Source: an uncultured Alphaproteobacteria bacterium (GTDB taxonomy: Bacteria; Pseudomonadota; Alphaproteobacteria; Caulobacterales; Caulobacteraceae). Taken from it: a stretch of DNA of 13,836 bases. The position numbers were made by a program, and so were the translations under genes. The notes beneath the pieces were generated by a model that was not told the origin of the DNA, ran no database searches, and was given only the letters and a program-made list of their open reading frames with translations. This document shows, piece after piece, positions 6,827-13,626 of the stretch (positions within the stretch are counted from its first letter, which is position 1; each line of letters opens with the position of its first letter). The stretch lies in NCBI GenBank assembly GCA_903928755.1, contig CAIYSH010000026.1:1-13836 (forward strand), read 5' to 3'.

Positions 6827-8419
6827 TTAGGCCGCGTTGATACGGGCGTGCAGCTTGCTGATCTGCTGCCACGCACTTTCGATGCCACCCGCCTGCCAGC
6901 CGGTGATGTAGCTGAGATGCTCCCCCGCCAGGTAGAGGCGTCCATCAGGCTCACAGAGGATGGGATAGGCCGTCTCCCGGCCCTCATCGTCCCACTGGGC
7001 CCAGCCCCCCAGATTATGCTCGATCCGGTGCCAGGCTGCCGAAAACGAGCTCTCGATATTTGACGAGAAGCCATTGAAAACCCGGTCACCAGCCCTGCCG
7101 GAAACCATGGCCCGTTCAGCCGGTGACAAGGCACTGATCTTCGCAGCCTGGGCACCGAAGTGGTAATAACCCAGCAGGACGCCCTTCTTGCCCTGCCAGC
7201 CGTAGGACGGCAGGGACATGGTCTGGATTTCCGGATCGTCGTAATAGACGTGGCCGCCGTAGATCTGGTGATCTTCTTCCCAGAAGCGGCGCTTCATCTG
7301 CAGGCCGATCTTGCCTACGAGGGCGTAGGAAACCGCACCGATCGCTTCCTTGAACTTCTTGGAAACCTGGAAATCCATTTGCCGCAGCACCGACAGGGGG
7401 ATCGTGCAGACGCAGTAATCCGCCTTGATCACCCCCGGCTTGCCGTCGGCGTCCGTATAGGCGATTTCCACCCCCTTCGCGTTCTGCTTGAACGACTTGA
7501 CCTGGGTTGAGTACTTGATCAGGTGGCCGACGGCACCCTCAAACCCCTTGGCAATTCGGTCCATGCCCCCTACCGGCTGGAACATGGTGCGCTGCTGCTC
7601 ATAGCCCGTCACAGATCCCAGGGTCTTCCAGGCACCACCGGCCAGGACATCGCTGAAACTGTTGGGCGTCGAGGGCTTGCCGGGACCGGGATCAACACCC
7701 GGACCTGGATAGACGTCAAAGCCGCGACCGTCCGTGCCCTTGTAGGCGAGATCATTGGTCAGATAGCCCTCGTGGACCAGATAGGCGATCAGGTTATCCC
7801 GATCGTCCGCCGTCATCTGCTGGTCCAGGGATCCCTGCTTGACCACCTTGGCGAGGATCTCGGCTGCGCCACCCCGGACATCGGCAGCAACCTGACCCTT
7901 ACGGATCGGCTTGCCATTCAGCGGGCCCTTGCCCTTTCCATACATGACAAAGGAGTTGTCGTTGTCGTTGACAAAAATCTCCAGCGGAATGTTGAATTCC
8001 TTGGTGTAGTGCAAGGTCGATTGATGGTGGTAGGGGATCCGCCAGGGGCCGTGGTTGATATAGTGGCCATCATCGAAGTCACAGACCTGGGTCTCGCCAC
8101 CCAACTCCGTCAGCTTGAAGCCCTTGCGCGCGGTCTGGCAGCGTCCACCCGCGAAGCTCCGGGCCTCGAGGACTGTTACATCATACCCGGCTTTCGACAG
8201 CTCATAGGCACTGGTCATGCCGGCGACCCCGGCCCCGAGGACCACGATCTTCCGGCCGGCACCGCCGCTCATCTTGGGCGGGGCGGCCTGCGCTGAGGCG
8301 ATTCCAAAGCCCATTGCGGTCATGCCTGCCAGAAGCAGGGCAGACCCACCGACACTGCTCAGACCTTCGAGAAAAGCCCTCCGGGAAAACCCGCGTCCGC
8401 CATTGAAATCCGACTGCAT
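6827..8419 (-). CDS. Tat-exported FAD amine/L-amino-acid oxidase-family protein
   Basis: A 530-residue flavin amine oxidase family protein. A twin-arginine signal (GFSRRAFLEG, R13/R14) and a hydrophobic stretch ending ASAQAA (about 46) send it, folded with FAD, to the periplasm. FAD binding: VVLGAGVAGMTSAYEL (59-74), E85, and GGR (91-93); the C-terminal FAD motif is LYLAGEH (495-501). K370 in VGKIGLQMKRRFW matches the conserved lysine near flavin N5. Residues 124-129, GPWRIP, resemble GPMRLP of L-amino-acid oxidases, whose Arg binds the substrate carboxylate, and Y418 falls where those enzymes have the second carboxylate ligand, so an amino acid substrate is more likely than a simple amine. 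Start ATG at 8419; SD weak (GGTGG). The cytochrome c gene follows after 10 nt. Acceptor and substrate are inferred. Confidence 0.9.
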   Translation of the reverse strand: MQSDFNGGRGFSRRAFLEGLSSVGGSALLLAGMTAMGFGIASAQAAPPKMSGGAGRKIVVLGAGVAGMTSAYELSKAGYDVTVLEARSFAGGRCQTARKGFKLTELGGETQVCDFDDGHYINHGPWRIPYHHQSTLHYTKEFNIPLEIFVNDNDNSFVMYGKGKGPLNGKPIRKGQVAADVRGGAAEILAKVVKQGSLDQQMTADDRDNLIAYLVHEGYLTNDLAYKGTDGRGFDVYPGPGVDPGPGKPSTPNSFSDVLAGGAWKTLGSVTGYEQQRTMFQPVGGMDRIAKGFEGAVGHLIKYSTQVKSFKQNAKGVEIAYTDADGKPGVIKADYCVCTIPLSVLRQMDFQVSKKFKEAIGAVSYALVGKIGLQMKRRFWEEDHQIYGGHVYYDDPEIQTMSLPSYGWQGKKGVLLGYYHFGAQAAKISALSPAERAMVSGRAGDRVFNGFSSNIESSFSAAWHRIEHNLGGWAQWDDEGRETAYPILCEPDGRLYLAGEHLSYITGWQAGGIESAWQQISKLHARINAA

Positions 8420-8488
8420 GTGACCACCATCAAGCTGATAATGGACATCATGAGGGGAAGGGTCGGGCAGAAGGACAACCGCTCAACC

Positions 8489-8494
8489 TGTCAA
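8489..8494 (-). promoter_or_regulatory. Candidate -35 element upstream of the flavin oxidase
   Basis: A perfect TTGACA hexamer on the minus strand lies 70 nt before the flavin oxidase ATG, inside a 175-nt gap after the crotonase gene. No convincing -10 box is seen 16-18 nt downstream. The gap and the hexamer suggest that the flavin oxidase/cytochrome pair has its own promoter instead of relying on the upstream operon. Confidence 0.25.
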
Positions 8495-8594
8495 ATTGCC
8501 CTAAAACTGCTCAGCACCATCCGGGCGCCTGTTTTTTGTGCGGCGCAGCATCTCTTTGAGAGCAGGCTCAGGATACCGAGACCGGCCGAGGTGC

Positions 8595-9419
8595 CTATCT
8601 GGCCTTGAACTCCGCTGGACGCTTCTCGAGGAAGGACGTCATGCCCTCCCGGAAATCGTGGGTCCGGATCAGCTGAAGGAATTGCAGATAGACGTGATGG
8701 ACGTGATCATTGAACGTCTCGTTCAGCCCCATCCGCATCAGCCGCTTGGCCGACTGGACCGCCAGGGGGGCGTTGGCAGCCATTTCCAGGGCCAGGGCGC
8801 GGGCATAGGCGGGCAGTTCAGCGTCCGGCACCACGTGGGACGCCAGGCCCATATCAACGCTCTCCTGGGCCGTCAGGGTTCGACCGGTGAAGATCAGCTC
8901 TGCCGCCTTTGACCAGCCCAGCAGGCGTGGCAGGATCCAGGTACCACCGGATTCCGGAACAACGCCACGCTTGACGAATGCCGCGGCCATCTTGGCGCTC
9001 TGGGCCATGACCCGGATATCGCAGCCCAGAGCCGTATCGAGACCATAGCCAGCCGCTGAGCCGTTCAGCGCGCAGATGGTCGGCTTGTCCATGGCGAAGA
9101 GAACCGTAGGCGGGGTGTTACGGAGGTCCAGATTGACCGAAACATTGTTGGGTTGGGAGCCAATGCCCGACCCCTGTGTGGCGTCCACGAGATCGAGGCC
9201 CGCACAGAAGGCGCGCCCCGTGCCGGTCACGATCACGACCCTGACCTCCGGGTCCTCATTGGCCTTGATCAGCAACTGGGTGATCTGGGCCAGCATGGGA
9301 CCTGAAATCGTGTTCAGTCGCTCAGGTCGGTTCAGGGTCAGGGTCGCAATACCCTCACTGACGTCATAGAGGACTTCATCGGAGGTTTCGGCGCGGACCT
9401 TGGTCGCGGAGTCGGTCAT
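8595..9419 (-). CDS. Crotonase/enoyl-CoA hydratase-isomerase family protein, PaaG-like
   Basis: A 274-residue crotonase-fold CoA enzyme. Oxyanion-hole segments are GRAFCAGLD (about 69-77) and LNGSAAGYG (about 118-126). At the two glutamates that hydratases use for water addition it has D128 (GYGLD) and F148 (AAAFVKRG), so a normal hydratase mechanism is unlikely. RGVVPESGGTWILPRLLG places E156 where PaaG-type isomerases have their single catalytic aspartate (VPDSGGTW). An enoyl-CoA or ring-opened CoA isomerase role is the better guess. The C-terminus (TSFLEKRPAEFKAR) is standard for the family. Start: ATG at 9419 with AAGGGA 8 nt upstream; an ATG at 9428 adds three residues. It lies 64 nt after the kynureninase stop in the same direction and is probably in that operon. 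Confidence 0.88.
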   Translation of the reverse strand: MTDSATKVRAETSDEVLYDVSEGIATLTLNRPERLNTISGPMLAQITQLLIKANEDPEVRVVIVTGTGRAFCAGLDLVDATQGSGIGSQPNNVSVNLDLRNTPPTVLFAMDKPTICALNGSAAGYGLDTALGCDIRVMAQSAKMAAAFVKRGVVPESGGTWILPRLLGWSKAAELIFTGRTLTAQESVDMGLASHVVPDAELPAYARALALEMAANAPLAVQSAKRLMRMGLNETFNDHVHHVYLQFLQLIRTHDFREGMTSFLEKRPAEFKAR

Positions 9420-9483
9420 GGTTTCCATCCCTTGGCTTTGCTCCAGCTAAGATCGGTCCCCTGCCCGGCGCAAGACTTTTCGC

Positions 9484-10719
9484 TCAGGTGACGGCCGCGA
9501 CCGCCGCGAATCGCGGATCCCGCCAGGCTCCGGAGGACATCACCTGCACAAGGTGCTCGACGGCATCCCAGACATCCACATGGCGGGTGTAGAGTGGCGT
9601 GAACCCGAACCGCAGGATATCGGGTGCCCGGAAGTCGCCGATCACCCCCCGCGCGATCAGCGCCTGCATGATGGCGTAGCCAGAGGGATGGCGCAGGCAG
9701 ATCTGGCTGCCGCGAAGACGCCCATCGGCTGGACAGGCCGGGACAAGGTCCCCGCCGCACCTTTCGGCGACAAGGCTCAGAAACTGGTTGCCAAGCACAA
9801 TGGACTTGTCCCGAACCACCGCCATATCGACACCGTCAAAGGCACTCAGCGCGGCCTCCAACGCGGCCATACCCAGGATCTGGGGCGTGCCGCAGAGCAG
9901 CCGCGCCATGCCCGCCCCGGGCCGATAGTCATCAACAAAAGCGAAGGGCTGGGCATGCCCCATCCAGCCGGTCAGGGGCGACCGAAATCCTTCCTGATGG
10001 CGTCGGGCCACATAGGTGAAGGACGGGGCACCCGGCCCACCATTGAGGTATTTGTAGCCACAGCCCACTGCCAGGTCGACCTTCGCGCGGGTAAGGTCAA
10101 CCGGGAGGGCACCCGTGGAATGGCTGAGATCCCAAAGGGTCAGGGCACCGACCGCGTGTGCGCCTTCCGTCAGGGCCGCCATGTCGTGGACTTCACCCGT
10201 CTTGTAGTGGACCTGGGTCAAGAGCAGCAGGGCGACCGTGTCGTCCAGGGCCTGAACAAGCAGATCCCGCGGAACCACCCGGATTTCCAGATCGGGCCGA
10301 AGATCAGAAAGGCCCTGCAATATATAAAGATCACTCGGAAAATTCCCCGGTTCAGTGACAATGACCTTCCGATCCGGGCGCAGGGCGAGGGCCCCGGCGG
10401 CCAACTTGAAAAGGTTCACTGAGGTGGAGTCACAGGCGATCACCTCATCGGCATGAGCACCGATCAGCGGCGCGATCCTGGAGCCAACCCGGACAGGCAA
10501 ATCAATCCAGCCCGCCGTATTCCAGCTGCGGATGAGCCCCCGCCCCCACTCCTCTGCAACCACCTGTGCCAGCCGCGCAGACACAGCCCTGGGCAGGACA
10601 CCAAGGGAATTGCCGTCAAGATAGATTATTCCCTCAGGGAGATCGAACAGATCCCGCCGGTCACGCAGAGGATCCGCCTCATCGAGGGCGAGGCACGCTT
10701 CGCGGCTCAAATGGCTCAA
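9484..10719 (-). CDS. kynU: Kynureninase
   Basis: A 411-residue cytoplasmic PLP enzyme that splits L-kynurenine (or 3-hydroxykynurenine) into anthranilate (or 3-hydroxyanthranilate) and L-alanine. Visible motifs: IIYLDGNSLG (31-40), CDSTSVNLFKL (96-106), the PLP aspartate in LWDLSHSTGALPVDL (D197, H200), and CGYKYLNGGPGAP (220-232) with the Schiff-base lysine K223. The length is normal (about 410-425). It starts with TTG, and the TTGA quadruplet at 10716-10719 overlaps the stop of the DUF6285 gene, which strongly supports this start even though the SD is weak (GACGGG). No other kynurenine-pathway gene (tryptophan dioxygenase, formamidase) is in the window. Its position inside a kinase/DUF6285/crotonase operon is unusual. 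Confidence 0.95.
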   Translation of the reverse strand: MSHLSREACLALDEADPLRDRRDLFDLPEGIIYLDGNSLGVLPRAVSARLAQVVAEEWGRGLIRSWNTAGWIDLPVRVGSRIAPLIGAHADEVIACDSTSVNLFKLAAGALALRPDRKVIVTEPGNFPSDLYILQGLSDLRPDLEIRVVPRDLLVQALDDTVALLLLTQVHYKTGEVHDMAALTEGAHAVGALTLWDLSHSTGALPVDLTRAKVDLAVGCGYKYLNGGPGAPSFTYVARRHQEGFRSPLTGWMGHAQPFAFVDDYRPGAGMARLLCGTPQILGMAALEAALSAFDGVDMAVVRDKSIVLGNQFLSLVAERCGGDLVPACPADGRLRGSQICLRHPSGYAIMQALIARGVIGDFRAPDILRFGFTPLYTRHVDVWDAVEHLVQVMSSGAWRDPRFAAVAAVT

Positions 10720-11072
10720 GAGCCCGTCGCCGAATAGTTGGGTTGGTCGATGGCGATCTGATCGGTGATGTTGGCCTTGAGGGCAGCGATCAGGCCGGGC
10801 GTTTCGGCATCCATCTCGCCAGACCTCAGCTTTTCACACAGCAGGGCGTTCAGGGCCTTTACCTCACCTGTCTCGCCCAGCAGGGCTGAAAGACGTTCCA
10901 TGGCCGCCGCATCCGCCTGCGGACCCAGTTGCAGTTCACGCCTGACCACGGAAAGGACATTGGCTGCGACCCGTGCCAGGAAGGCATCCCGGGGAGGTAG
11001 TCCGGGCCGGATGCTGTCGATCCATTTCGCAACGGCATCCACCAGTTCGTCGGCTCTGGGGTTCTCGATCAC
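10716..11072 (-). CDS. DUF6285 domain-containing protein (LvaB-like candidate)
   Basis: A 118-residue, mostly helical cytoplasmic protein. It matches the DUF6285 pattern as I know it: RADELVDAVAKWI (6-18), RDAFLARVAANVLSVVRREL (28-47), and the C-terminal LKANITDQIAIDQPNYS (97-113). The start is GTG at 11072, part of a GTGA overlap with the phosphotransferase stop; its own TGA overlaps the kynureninase TTG. Small proteins of this kind sit beside ACAD10/11-type kinases, and in the Pseudomonas putida levulinate operon a small protein, LvaB, is required with the kinase LvaA to phosphorylate 4-hydroxyacyl-CoA. By size and position this is the LvaB counterpart; sequence homology to LvaB was not tested. 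Confidence 0.8.
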   Translation of the reverse strand: MIENPRADELVDAVAKWIDSIRPGLPPRDAFLARVAANVLSVVRRELQLGPQADAAAMERLSALLGETGEVKALNALLCEKLRSGEMDAETPGLIAALKANITDQIAIDQPNYSATGS

Positions 11073-12055
11073 AGGCCCGCCTCCAGAAGGTTCACCAGGT
11101 CAATTTCGGTTTCAGACACCCGTCGCCCGATCATTGGCCGCTCAACCGATGTGGTCGTACCGGTCGCATAGCTGGAATACATCAGCAGGCACATGACGCC
11201 CCATTTCAGGGACCCCAGGGCCTGCCAGTAGCGGACCCGGCTCAAGGGAATTTCGACGCCGCCAGCCTCCAGATAGCCGTCCAGCAGGTCCTGATAGTCC
11301 CCAAAGCCGCCCACGGGCCGGGAACTCATGCCAAAGCGCCAGGAGTTCACGCAGAGCCAGGAGAGGTCTTCGGCCGGATCGCCCAGGTGCGACAGTTCCC
11401 AGTCCAGGACGGCGGCGACCCCCTGGGTTTCATTGATGATCAGATTACCGTTGCGGAAATCCCCGTGGAGCAGGACCTCGGGCATGGGCGCGGGGGCGTG
11501 CTTCCGCAGGTGCTGGAAGGCCAGTTCCAGAATGGGGCGCTCGGTGCCAAAGCTGCGATAGAGGCTTTCGTAACGATCCAGCTCGCCAAGGGCATCGGCA
11601 GACTTGAGGGAAATTCCAGCGGGAGGAATGCTGTGGATCTGCGCAAGGATTTTCCCGCACTGGCCGGCAAGTCGCGGGCGGATTTCCTCGAACCTCGGGT
11701 CCGTGACGATCTTCCGGCCAAGGGTCTCCCCGGCTATGCGGGCGGTAATATGGGCCTCACCCAGACCATCCTCGGGCTGGCAAAGCCGGACCAGGGGAGC
11801 CACGGGAGCCCCCGCCTTCTCGGCTGCCGTGATCAGGGCCGCTTCGGTCGCAAGGGAGGTTGATCTGGCGGCCTCTTCGTCAAAGGGCCCGGGACGCCGG
11901 CGCAGGATCATTTCCTGACGCCCCCCCGCCCCCTGGGCGACAAAAGCCCAGGTCTCCATGCTTGCGCCAGCCGACAATCGCTGGACTTCGGATACGGTCT
12001 CACATCCCAGTTTCGGGGCCAAGGCCCGCAGGCCTTCTGAAATATCGACTTCCAT
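11069..12055 (-). CDS. APH-fold phosphotransferase, ACAD10/11-kinase or LvaA type
   Basis: A 328-residue kinase of the aminoglycoside phosphotransferase (APH) fold, in the group found next to or fused to acyl-CoA dehydrogenases. N-lobe: RLSAGASMETWAF (26-38), MILRRRPGP (49-57) and a helix with E71. Catalytic loop: LLHGDFRNGNLII (195-207) with D199 and N204. Metal-binding segment: VLDWELSHLGDPAEDLSWL (216-234) with D218. It should phosphorylate a hydroxyl on an acyl-CoA with ATP so that the phosphate can be eliminated; the known precedents act on 4-hydroxyacyl-CoAs. The preferred start is ATG at 12055, although its SD is weak. An upstream TTG at 12127 is in frame, but it falls inside a promoter-like TTGACG element and has no SD. 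It is the first gene of the leftward operon and overlaps the DUF6285 gene by 4 nt. Confidence 0.88.
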   Translation of the reverse strand: MEVDISEGLRALAPKLGCETVSEVQRLSAGASMETWAFVAQGAGGRQEMILRRRPGPFDEEAARSTSLATEAALITAAEKAGAPVAPLVRLCQPEDGLGEAHITARIAGETLGRKIVTDPRFEEIRPRLAGQCGKILAQIHSIPPAGISLKSADALGELDRYESLYRSFGTERPILELAFQHLRKHAPAPMPEVLLHGDFRNGNLIINETQGVAAVLDWELSHLGDPAEDLSWLCVNSWRFGMSSRPVGGFGDYQDLLDGYLEAGGVEIPLSRVRYWQALGSLKWGVMCLLMYSSYATGTTTSVERPMIGRRVSETEIDLVNLLEAGL

Positions 12056-12085
12056 GACGTTAGGGCGCCTCGCGTCTTCTGGGAC

Positions 12086-12127
12086 TTGACGATCTGGAGG
12101 ACAGAGCGCCGGCTTGTAAATCGTCAA
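12086..12127. promoter_or_regulatory. Perfect inverted repeat TTGACGAT-N26-ATCGTCAA (candidate shared operator)
   Basis: TTGACGAT (12086-12093) and ATCGTCAA (12120-12127) are exact reverse complements separated by 26 nt. They lie in the 116-nt region between the divergent phosphotransferase operon and the acyl-CoA dehydrogenase gene. Each arm contains TTGACG, the -35 consensus of Caulobacter housekeeping promoters. It could be a pair of facing -35 elements or a two-site operator for one regulator of both units. Confidence 0.45.
12100..12127 (-). promoter_or_regulatory. Candidate housekeeping promoter of the phosphotransferase operon
   Basis: On the minus strand TTGACGA (12121-12127), then 13 nt, then GCTCTGTC (12100-12107). 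This resembles the Caulobacter sigma-73 consensus TTGACGS-N10-14-GCTANAWC, with mismatches at the S position and at two -10 positions. It would give a leader of roughly 40 nt before the ATG at 12055. Confidence 0.35.
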
Positions 12128-12171
12128 AATGACCCGCGCCGACTTTAGCCGTATGACCGAAGGGAAACGCC

Positions 12172-13506
12172 ATGAACTTTAATCTCGACCCGGAACTTGT
12201 CGCCTATCTCGCCGAACTTGACGCCTTCATAGAGGCCAAGATCAAGCCGCTGGAAAACAAGGACGACAACATCAAGTATTTCGACCACCGGCGCGAATAT
12301 GAACGCACCGACTGGGAAGCCGGTGGCCTGCCCAAGCACGAATGGGAGGCCCTGCTGGGAGAGGCGCGCAAGCTTGCCGACGAAGCAGGGCACCTGCGTT
12401 TTGCCTGGCCGCCGGAAATGGGTGGCAAGGGCGGCTCCAACCTGGCCATGGCGGTCATCCGCGAGCATCTGGCTGCCAAGGGCCTGGGCCTGCACAACGA
12501 CCTCCAGAACGAGCATTCCATCGTCGGCAACAATCCCTTCATCCTGATGTTCAAGGAGTTCGCCACCAACGCCCAGTATGAGCGCGATGGTGACAAGCTG
12601 CTGGCAGGCAAGATGCGTACGGCCTTCGGTCTGACCGAGCCCAACCACGGCTCGGATGCCACCTTCATGGAAACCACGGCGATCCGACAGGACCGCGACG
12701 GTCAGCCCGGCTGGCTGATCAATGGCGAGAAGATGTGGACCACCGGCATGCATGTGGCGACCCACATGATGACCTTCGCCCGGACCAGCGGAAAAGACGG
12801 TGATGCCACCGGCATTACCTGCTTCATCATCCCCACCGACACCCCTGGCCTGAAGATCGAGGAGTATCTCTGGACCTTCAACATGCCGACCGATCACCCC
12901 CGGGTCAGCCTGACCGATGTCTGGATCCCCGAAGACAGTTACTGGGGAGCCATCGACCGCGGACTGGGCCTTGGGCAGAGCTTCGTGCACCAGAACCGGA
13001 TCCGCCAGGCGGCCTCATCCCTGGGCGCAGCCATCTACTGCATTGAAGAGAGCGTAAAATACGCCCGGACCCGCAAGCCCTTCGGCAAGGCGCTGGCAGA
13101 CAATCAGGCCATTCAGTGGCCCCTGGTCGAGCTGTCCACCCAGGCCGAAATGCTCCGGCTGCTGATCCGCAAGACCGCCTGGGAGATGGACCACATGGAA
13201 CACAAGGAAATCGAGCGCCAGATCTCCGACAAGGTGTCCATGTGTAACTATTGGGCCAATAGACTGGTTTGCGAGGCCGCGGACCGGGCCATGCAGGTTC
13301 ACGGCGGCATCGGCTATTCCCGCCACAAGCCCTTCGAGCACATCTATCGCCATCACCGTCGCTACCGGATCACCGAGGGCTCGGAGGAAATCCAGATGCG
13401 CAAGGTTGCCGCCTTCCTGTTCGGCTTCATGGGGCCCAGGAAAAAGCTGTTTGCCGAAAGCGAGGCCAGGAACGATTACGTCCAGCCGGTTCCGGCGCGG
13501 CACTAG
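12172..13506 (+). CDS. Acyl-CoA dehydrogenase, ACAD10/11- or LvaC-like
   Basis: A 444-residue FAD-dependent acyl-CoA dehydrogenase family protein. Substrate and FAD-contacting segments: AFGLTEPNHGSDAT (151-164), INGEKMWTTG (183-192), NRIRQAASSLG (275-285), YARTRKPFGKAL (298-309) and MQVHGGIGYSRHKPFE (374-389). E402 in YRITEGSEEIQ is at the position of the catalytic base of medium-chain dehydrogenases. The long N-terminus and total length are typical of the ACAD11-like group rather than short-chain enzymes (about 380). AAGGGA lies 6 nt before the ATG. It is divergent from the kinase/DUF6285 operon. In the lva pathway and in ACAD10/11 the partner dehydrogenase works on the phosphorylated hydroxyacyl-CoA to yield an enoyl-CoA, and the same is likely here. 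A hairpin follows 14 nt after the stop. Confidence 0.93.
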   Translation: MNFNLDPELVAYLAELDAFIEAKIKPLENKDDNIKYFDHRREYERTDWEAGGLPKHEWEALLGEARKLADEAGHLRFAWPPEMGGKGGSNLAMAVIREHLAAKGLGLHNDLQNEHSIVGNNPFILMFKEFATNAQYERDGDKLLAGKMRTAFGLTEPNHGSDATFMETTAIRQDRDGQPGWLINGEKMWTTGMHVATHMMTFARTSGKDGDATGITCFIIPTDTPGLKIEEYLWTFNMPTDHPRVSLTDVWIPEDSYWGAIDRGLGLGQSFVHQNRIRQAASSLGAAIYCIEESVKYARTRKPFGKALADNQAIQWPLVELSTQAEMLRLLIRKTAWEMDHMEHKEIERQISDKVSMCNYWANRLVCEAADRAMQVHGGIGYSRHKPFEHIYRHHRRYRITEGSEEIQMRKVAAFLFGFMGPRKKLFAESEARNDYVQPVPARH

Positions 13507-13520
13507 TCCGGGATCGGTAT

Positions 13521-13546
13521 CGGGGAGGCTGGCCCCAGCCTCCCCG
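13521..13546 (+). terminator. Strong hairpin after the acyl-CoA dehydrogenase
   Basis: CGGGGAGGCT (13521-13530) pairs perfectly over 10 bp with AGCCTCCCCG (13537-13546) around a 6-nt loop, 14 nt past the TAG. No T-run follows (the next bases are CGCGCC), so it is an atypical terminator or an mRNA 3'-end stabiliser. Confidence 0.55.
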
Positions 13547-13626
13547 CGCGCCTTCCGGTAACAGACGCTCCGGGCGACAGTGATTCAGGGGGGTCTGGGT
13601 CTGCGCCCTGTGGAGGCCGTGACAGG

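Noticed and set aside
6817..7155. N-terminal extension of the cytochrome c frame.
   Set aside because: It overlaps the flavin oxidase gene and would bury a clear signal peptide; the SD in the 10-nt gap fits the ATG at 6816.
7523..8296. 257-codon plus-strand frame opposite the flavin oxidase.
   Set aside because: No recognisable motifs; it mirrors the codon structure of the flavin oxidase, whose FAD motifs are unmistakable.
8528..8553. T-run flanked by GCGCC/GGCGC, considered as an intrinsic terminator for the crotonase operon.
   Set aside because: The T-run is in the loop on the plus strand and would be an A-run in the minus-strand transcript, so it cannot act as a U-tract for that operon.
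9553..10422. 289-codon plus-strand frame opposite kynureninase.
   Set aside because: Kynureninase motifs on the minus strand are definite; the antisense frame has low-complexity composition and no SD.
10973..11863. 296-codon plus-strand frame opposite the phosphotransferase.
   Set aside because: It is antisense to the kinase catalytic loop and has no family resemblance.
12056..12127. Longer phosphotransferase start at TTG 12127.
   Set aside because: No SD sequence, an unconserved-looking 24-residue leader, and the TTG is part of a TTGACG promoter-like element.
12145..12990. 281-codon minus-strand frame opposite the acyl-CoA dehydrogenase.
   Set aside because: Antisense shadow of a strongly conserved dehydrogenase.
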